DNA from: ANME-2 cluster archaeon
Lineage (GTDB): Archaea > Halobacteriota > Methanosarcinia > Methanosarcinales > Methanocomedenaceae
Assembly (NCBI GenBank): GCA_022353185.1
Contig: JAKRWB010000707.1
Span: forward strand, 1-7,074
Reading direction: 5' to 3'
Length of the DNA stretch: 7,074 bases
In this document: piece by piece, positions 5,901-7,074 of the stretch
How positions within the stretch are numbered: the first letter of the stretch is position 1
How the letters are laid out: each line of letters starts with the position of its first letter
Program-made: the position numbers and the translations under genes
The notes under the pieces: model-generated
Database searches by the model: none
Seen by the model: the letters and a program-made list of their open reading frames with translations, nothing else
Told to the model about the DNA's origin: nothing

Positions 5901-7074
5901 CTTCAGGTGCATTGAATTCGGCAAGTGCTACACCATTACTGGTGGTAACGGTGGAGGATTGGGTCTGGTAATCGTAGTTGTTATCCATAAATTCAATTTC
6001 AATTTCCACATCCTGCTCAAGGGGTTCGCCGTCAGGCGTCTCTGTCACCACCAGTACATTGAAAGGCATACCGGGCTTGACCAGTCTGGATTCTGGTATG
6101 ACCTGCAGCACTACTGGCGAATCTGTTACCTTGAGAAGTTTTGTAGTGGTCTCGGTATGGTCGCCGGTATCGGTCACCGAGATGTTGAGCTGCATACTGC
6201 CCATGCCACCGGCGCCGTAGGTGCCGGCAACCCACCCAGCCGCTGGCAGTTCGAATTCAGCAGAACCGTCTTCCAGGTCAGCTTTATACGTGGCATATTC
6301 TTCCCATACACCAACGTATCTTGAGGCTACAACATTGACCCTGCCTTCCACGGGTTTGCCGAAGAAATAGGCAGCATCCACCTGGCCGGTAATCTTGTCA
6401 TCCACAAGGAACCAGTCCCGGGGTGTGGTCACATCTACGCTGAACTTTGGCAGTACGTATTCCTCAACCCTGAGGTCAAGCTGGGTCTGGGCCTGGCCCA
6501 TTTCGGCTTTGACTTTCCAGGTACCCAGGTTCACTTCACTGGCCAGGGGCATGTCAAAGGATGCCACGCCGTATTCGTTGGTGTCCAGTATTTCCTTGAA
6601 TATCTTGATGCCTTTTGCATCAGATATTTCAATCGTACACTGGCCTGATACGGGTATGAGCTTGTTGTTCAGGGACAGGATGCGGCCCTGGATGGTCTGG
6701 CCTGGTTTGTAAATGGGCTTATCGGTCTCAAGGAACAGGGCGCTGCTGTTGGCTATCCTGACACTGCCGTTGAAAGTAGCATTGGAGCCAGCGGGCTGGG
6801 CCACCAGGGTGTAGGTACCGGGGTCCAGGTCCGGTACATCAAAGGCGGCCACGGCGTGACCTGACGGACCGGTTGAGCCGCTGGTGAGGCTGGTGGCAAG
6901 GCCGGCGGCGTCCACGAGCATGAAGCTGATGCTTTGCTCAACGGGCAGGCCTTTTTCTGTGGCTGCTATGGTTATGGCAGATTCGCCGCCTGTGAACATA
7001 ACACGGGGAGCCAGGATGAGCAGGTCGCTGCCGGTGTATTCTGTTGTGGGGTCGTAGGGGCGGACTGGTTGGTT
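2980..7074 (-). CDS. Alpha-2-macroglobulin / complement-like thioester protein, N-terminus beyond window
   Basis: The frame is open to the right edge: 25 residues precede the Met at 6997-6999, and they include LLILAPRV, the first strand of the MG1 domain. That Met is therefore internal. Numbering from it (1339 residues): MG1 to about 85; MG2 from ALFLETDKPIYKPGQ (87-101); MG3 from YVLPKFSVDV (181); MG4 about 293-390; MG5 about 393-485; MG6 about 487-690, interrupted by a bait/linker insert (about 545-643) and resuming at FFPETWVWEPELL; MG7 about 700-800; CUB about 801-845 and 1145-1205; thioester domain about 845-1140 with PYGCGEQNM (C863, Q866); receptor-binding-type MG8 about 1206-1339. Family members trap proteases or covalently tag surfaces when the thioester is exposed. 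H977 aligns with the catalytic His of C3 and C4B. Only two cysteines occur (C121, C863), and there are seven N-glycosylation sequons. There is no C-terminal membrane helix. Export is expected, but the signal peptide lies outside the window. Confidence 0.93.
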   Translation of the reverse strand, partial: NQPVRPYDPTTEYTGSDLLILAPRVMFTGGESAITIAATEKGLPVEQSISFMLVDAAGLATSLTSGSTGPSGHAVAAFDVPDLDPGTYTLVAQPAGSNATFNGSVRIANSSALFLETDKPIYKPGQTIQGRILSLNNKLIPVSGQCTIEISDAKGIKIFKEILDTNEYGVASFDMPLASEVNLGTWKVKAEMGQAQTQLDLRVEEYVLPKFSVDVTTPRDWFLVDDKITGQVDAAYFFGKPVEGRVNVVASRYVGVWEEYATYKADLEDGSAEFELPAAGWVAGTYGAGGMGSMQLNISVTDTGDHTETTTKLLKVTDSPVVLQVIPESRLVKPGMPFNVLVVTETPDGEPLEQDVEIEIEFMDNNYDYQTQSSTVTTSNGVALAEFNAPEDVQSASLHARSGDASQSMNLGTVYSPSGSFLHLVQTSKGTPQVGDTMTFTVYSTNPGTVYYDIMAGGRTVFSATSSERNISLAITPQMSPKAEVVAYTINPNSEVSADTLPFNVIMEAPVDLQVSFSQAEVEPGGEVTVDFDAGSQSMIGYSIVDESVFALSEGRLNLQQVFDELEQRFMEPQAEAHPQYWTPMPLGARDIIEEAGLQVLKSPDLDVPERIVEDEGWGRNGGFLGDVMMVEEGMMDGAAPMKEVAPAATGTGIAMVSGQDSGLVEVERVRQFFPETWVWEPELLTNSQGKASVDLMAPDSITTWRLHAVSSSPDGFGIAETNLKVFQDFFVDPDLPYAVTRGEEFPVTVQVYNYLDKEQQVTVTLAGTDWFDIIGSSKTQVSVPANSVLPVSFTIRPTQVGTQLVEITGQTTNRADAVKKDIIVEPEGTQREMVINGILQEGDVTLDAALPSGIVSDSGKVLLSFTPSLVAQSISGVDDLLGMPYGCGEQNMMFFAPDVEILRYLKTSGQTNPEVQAKAEMFIITGYQRQLTYQHRDGSFSAFGDSDPEGSLWLTAFVLQSFSSARDVTTIDDSVLDGAADWILDNQNQDGSWDQIGFVHHQEILGGMSGKYSLSAYTALALLEYGRAQGALDNAQDYLEDNLDDQRDDPYALALAALVLERLGSDRADDARDMLIEKSLQDENGMYWDLEPGVEPTNGMYWMPPSSKNIEVTAYGALVLIEHRDARANEVLKWISAQRNSLGGYGSTQDTVMAFKALMTAAATQAKDTDATITVTADGKELTQVRVNAVNYDVLQMVEIPGSSELVTLSMSGKGDINYQLVKRFNVILPDVPEFTDLEFEVEYDAVDVAVNDIVDVHARVNYTGEANSTGMLILDVAVPTGFAPVVSTLDELKNDRIISRYEIAGRKIILYVDDLPRGEELKFDLAVQAQFPVKAIIPDSSAYSYYNPEIKAESRGEEIVVV
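4069..4071 (-). other. Codon for H977, equivalent to the C3/C4B catalytic histidine
   Basis: The local sequence FVHHQEILGGM aligns without gaps to PVIHQEMIGGL of human C3, placing H977 on the His that activates the C3 and C4B thioester. The Cys-to-His distance is 114 residues here and about 116 in C3. Human A2M has Asn at this place. The alignment is from memory and by eye. Confidence 0.75.
4396..4419 (-). other. Internal thioester motif (YGCGEQNM)
   Basis: Codons 861-868 of the alpha-2-macroglobulin gene. In this family the side chains of C863 and Q866 join in a beta-cysteinyl-gamma-glutamyl thioester. The flanking residues (PYGCGEQNM, then FAP and L-x-YL) match the pattern of human A2M closely. 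The central residue is Gly, as in animal proteins, rather than Leu as in the CLEQ motif of proteobacterial homologues. Confidence 0.93.
5071..5277 (-). other. Bait-like flexible insert in MG6
   Basis: Codons 575-643 of the alpha-2-macroglobulin gene lie where A2M has its protease bait and C3 its linker/anaphylatoxin insert. The stretch is acidic and rich in Gly, Met, Ala and Val (for example MMVEEGMMDGAAPM), with few basic sites: K577, R586, R595 and K618. No cysteine is present, so an anaphylatoxin-like disulfide domain is excluded. The exact limits are uncertain. Confidence 0.55.

Noticed and set aside
3524..6712. Many plus-strand open frames of 60-121 codons under the A2M gene
   Set aside because: All are antisense to a long frame with continuous family signatures from MG1 to MG8. 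None shows a ribosome binding site, domain or membrane pattern of its own.
2980..7074. A2M paired with a penicillin-binding protein (pbpC), as in many bacteria
   Set aside because: No pbpC-like gene is present; the neighbour is a convergent metal exporter. Archaea lack peptidoglycan, so the bacterial pairing should not be assumed.
1..7074. CRISPR array, tRNA, insertion sequence or prophage
   Set aside because: Non-coding space is limited to short gaps. No regularly spaced repeats, cloverleaf, transposase or integrase signature was found.

Overview
The window looks archaeal, most likely from a methanogen or methane-oxidising relative (Methanosarcinia / Halobacteriota). This is inferred from gene content: a zinc-ribbon + PUA + PP-loop + ferredoxin fusion that I know only from archaea, AT-rich intergenic DNA with TATA-like elements, and GGAGG-type ribosome binding sites. 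No rRNA or marker gene is present, so the lineage cannot be fixed further.

Layout, left to right. Bases 1-40 may hold the first 13 codons of a minus-strand gene running off the left edge. Bases 82-1992 (minus) encode a 636-residue fusion usually labelled 'phosphoadenosine phosphosulfate reductase'; its motifs fit an RNA-directed sulfur-transfer enzyme better. A 78-87 bp divergent intergenic region follows, with TATA-like elements and a small palindrome. Bases 2080-2940 (plus) encode a cation diffusion facilitator exporter whose metal-site residues suggest Zn2+. After a 39 bp convergent gap, 2980-7074 (minus) is a long alpha-2-macroglobulin / complement-like thioester protein. It is open at the right edge, so its N-terminus and promoter lie outside.

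The most interesting element is the alpha-2-macroglobulin gene. Its thioester is the CGEQNM type typical of animal A2M, C3 and TEPs, not the CLEQ type I know from proteobacterial homologues. The thioester domain resembles human A2M around the motif, yet it carries a histidine where C3 and C4B have their catalytic His and A2M has Asn. This predicts a rapidly reacting, hydroxyl-preferring protein trap or tag on an archaeal cell surface. The second point of interest is the four-part sulfur enzyme, whose PP-loop is intact while the catalytic Cys motif of true PAPS reductases is missing.

The three main genes show no clear shared pathway: the first two are divergent and the last two convergent, so each is probably its own transcription unit. 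No tRNA, CRISPR, insertion sequence or integrase was seen, and there is no gene-free stretch over 300 bases.
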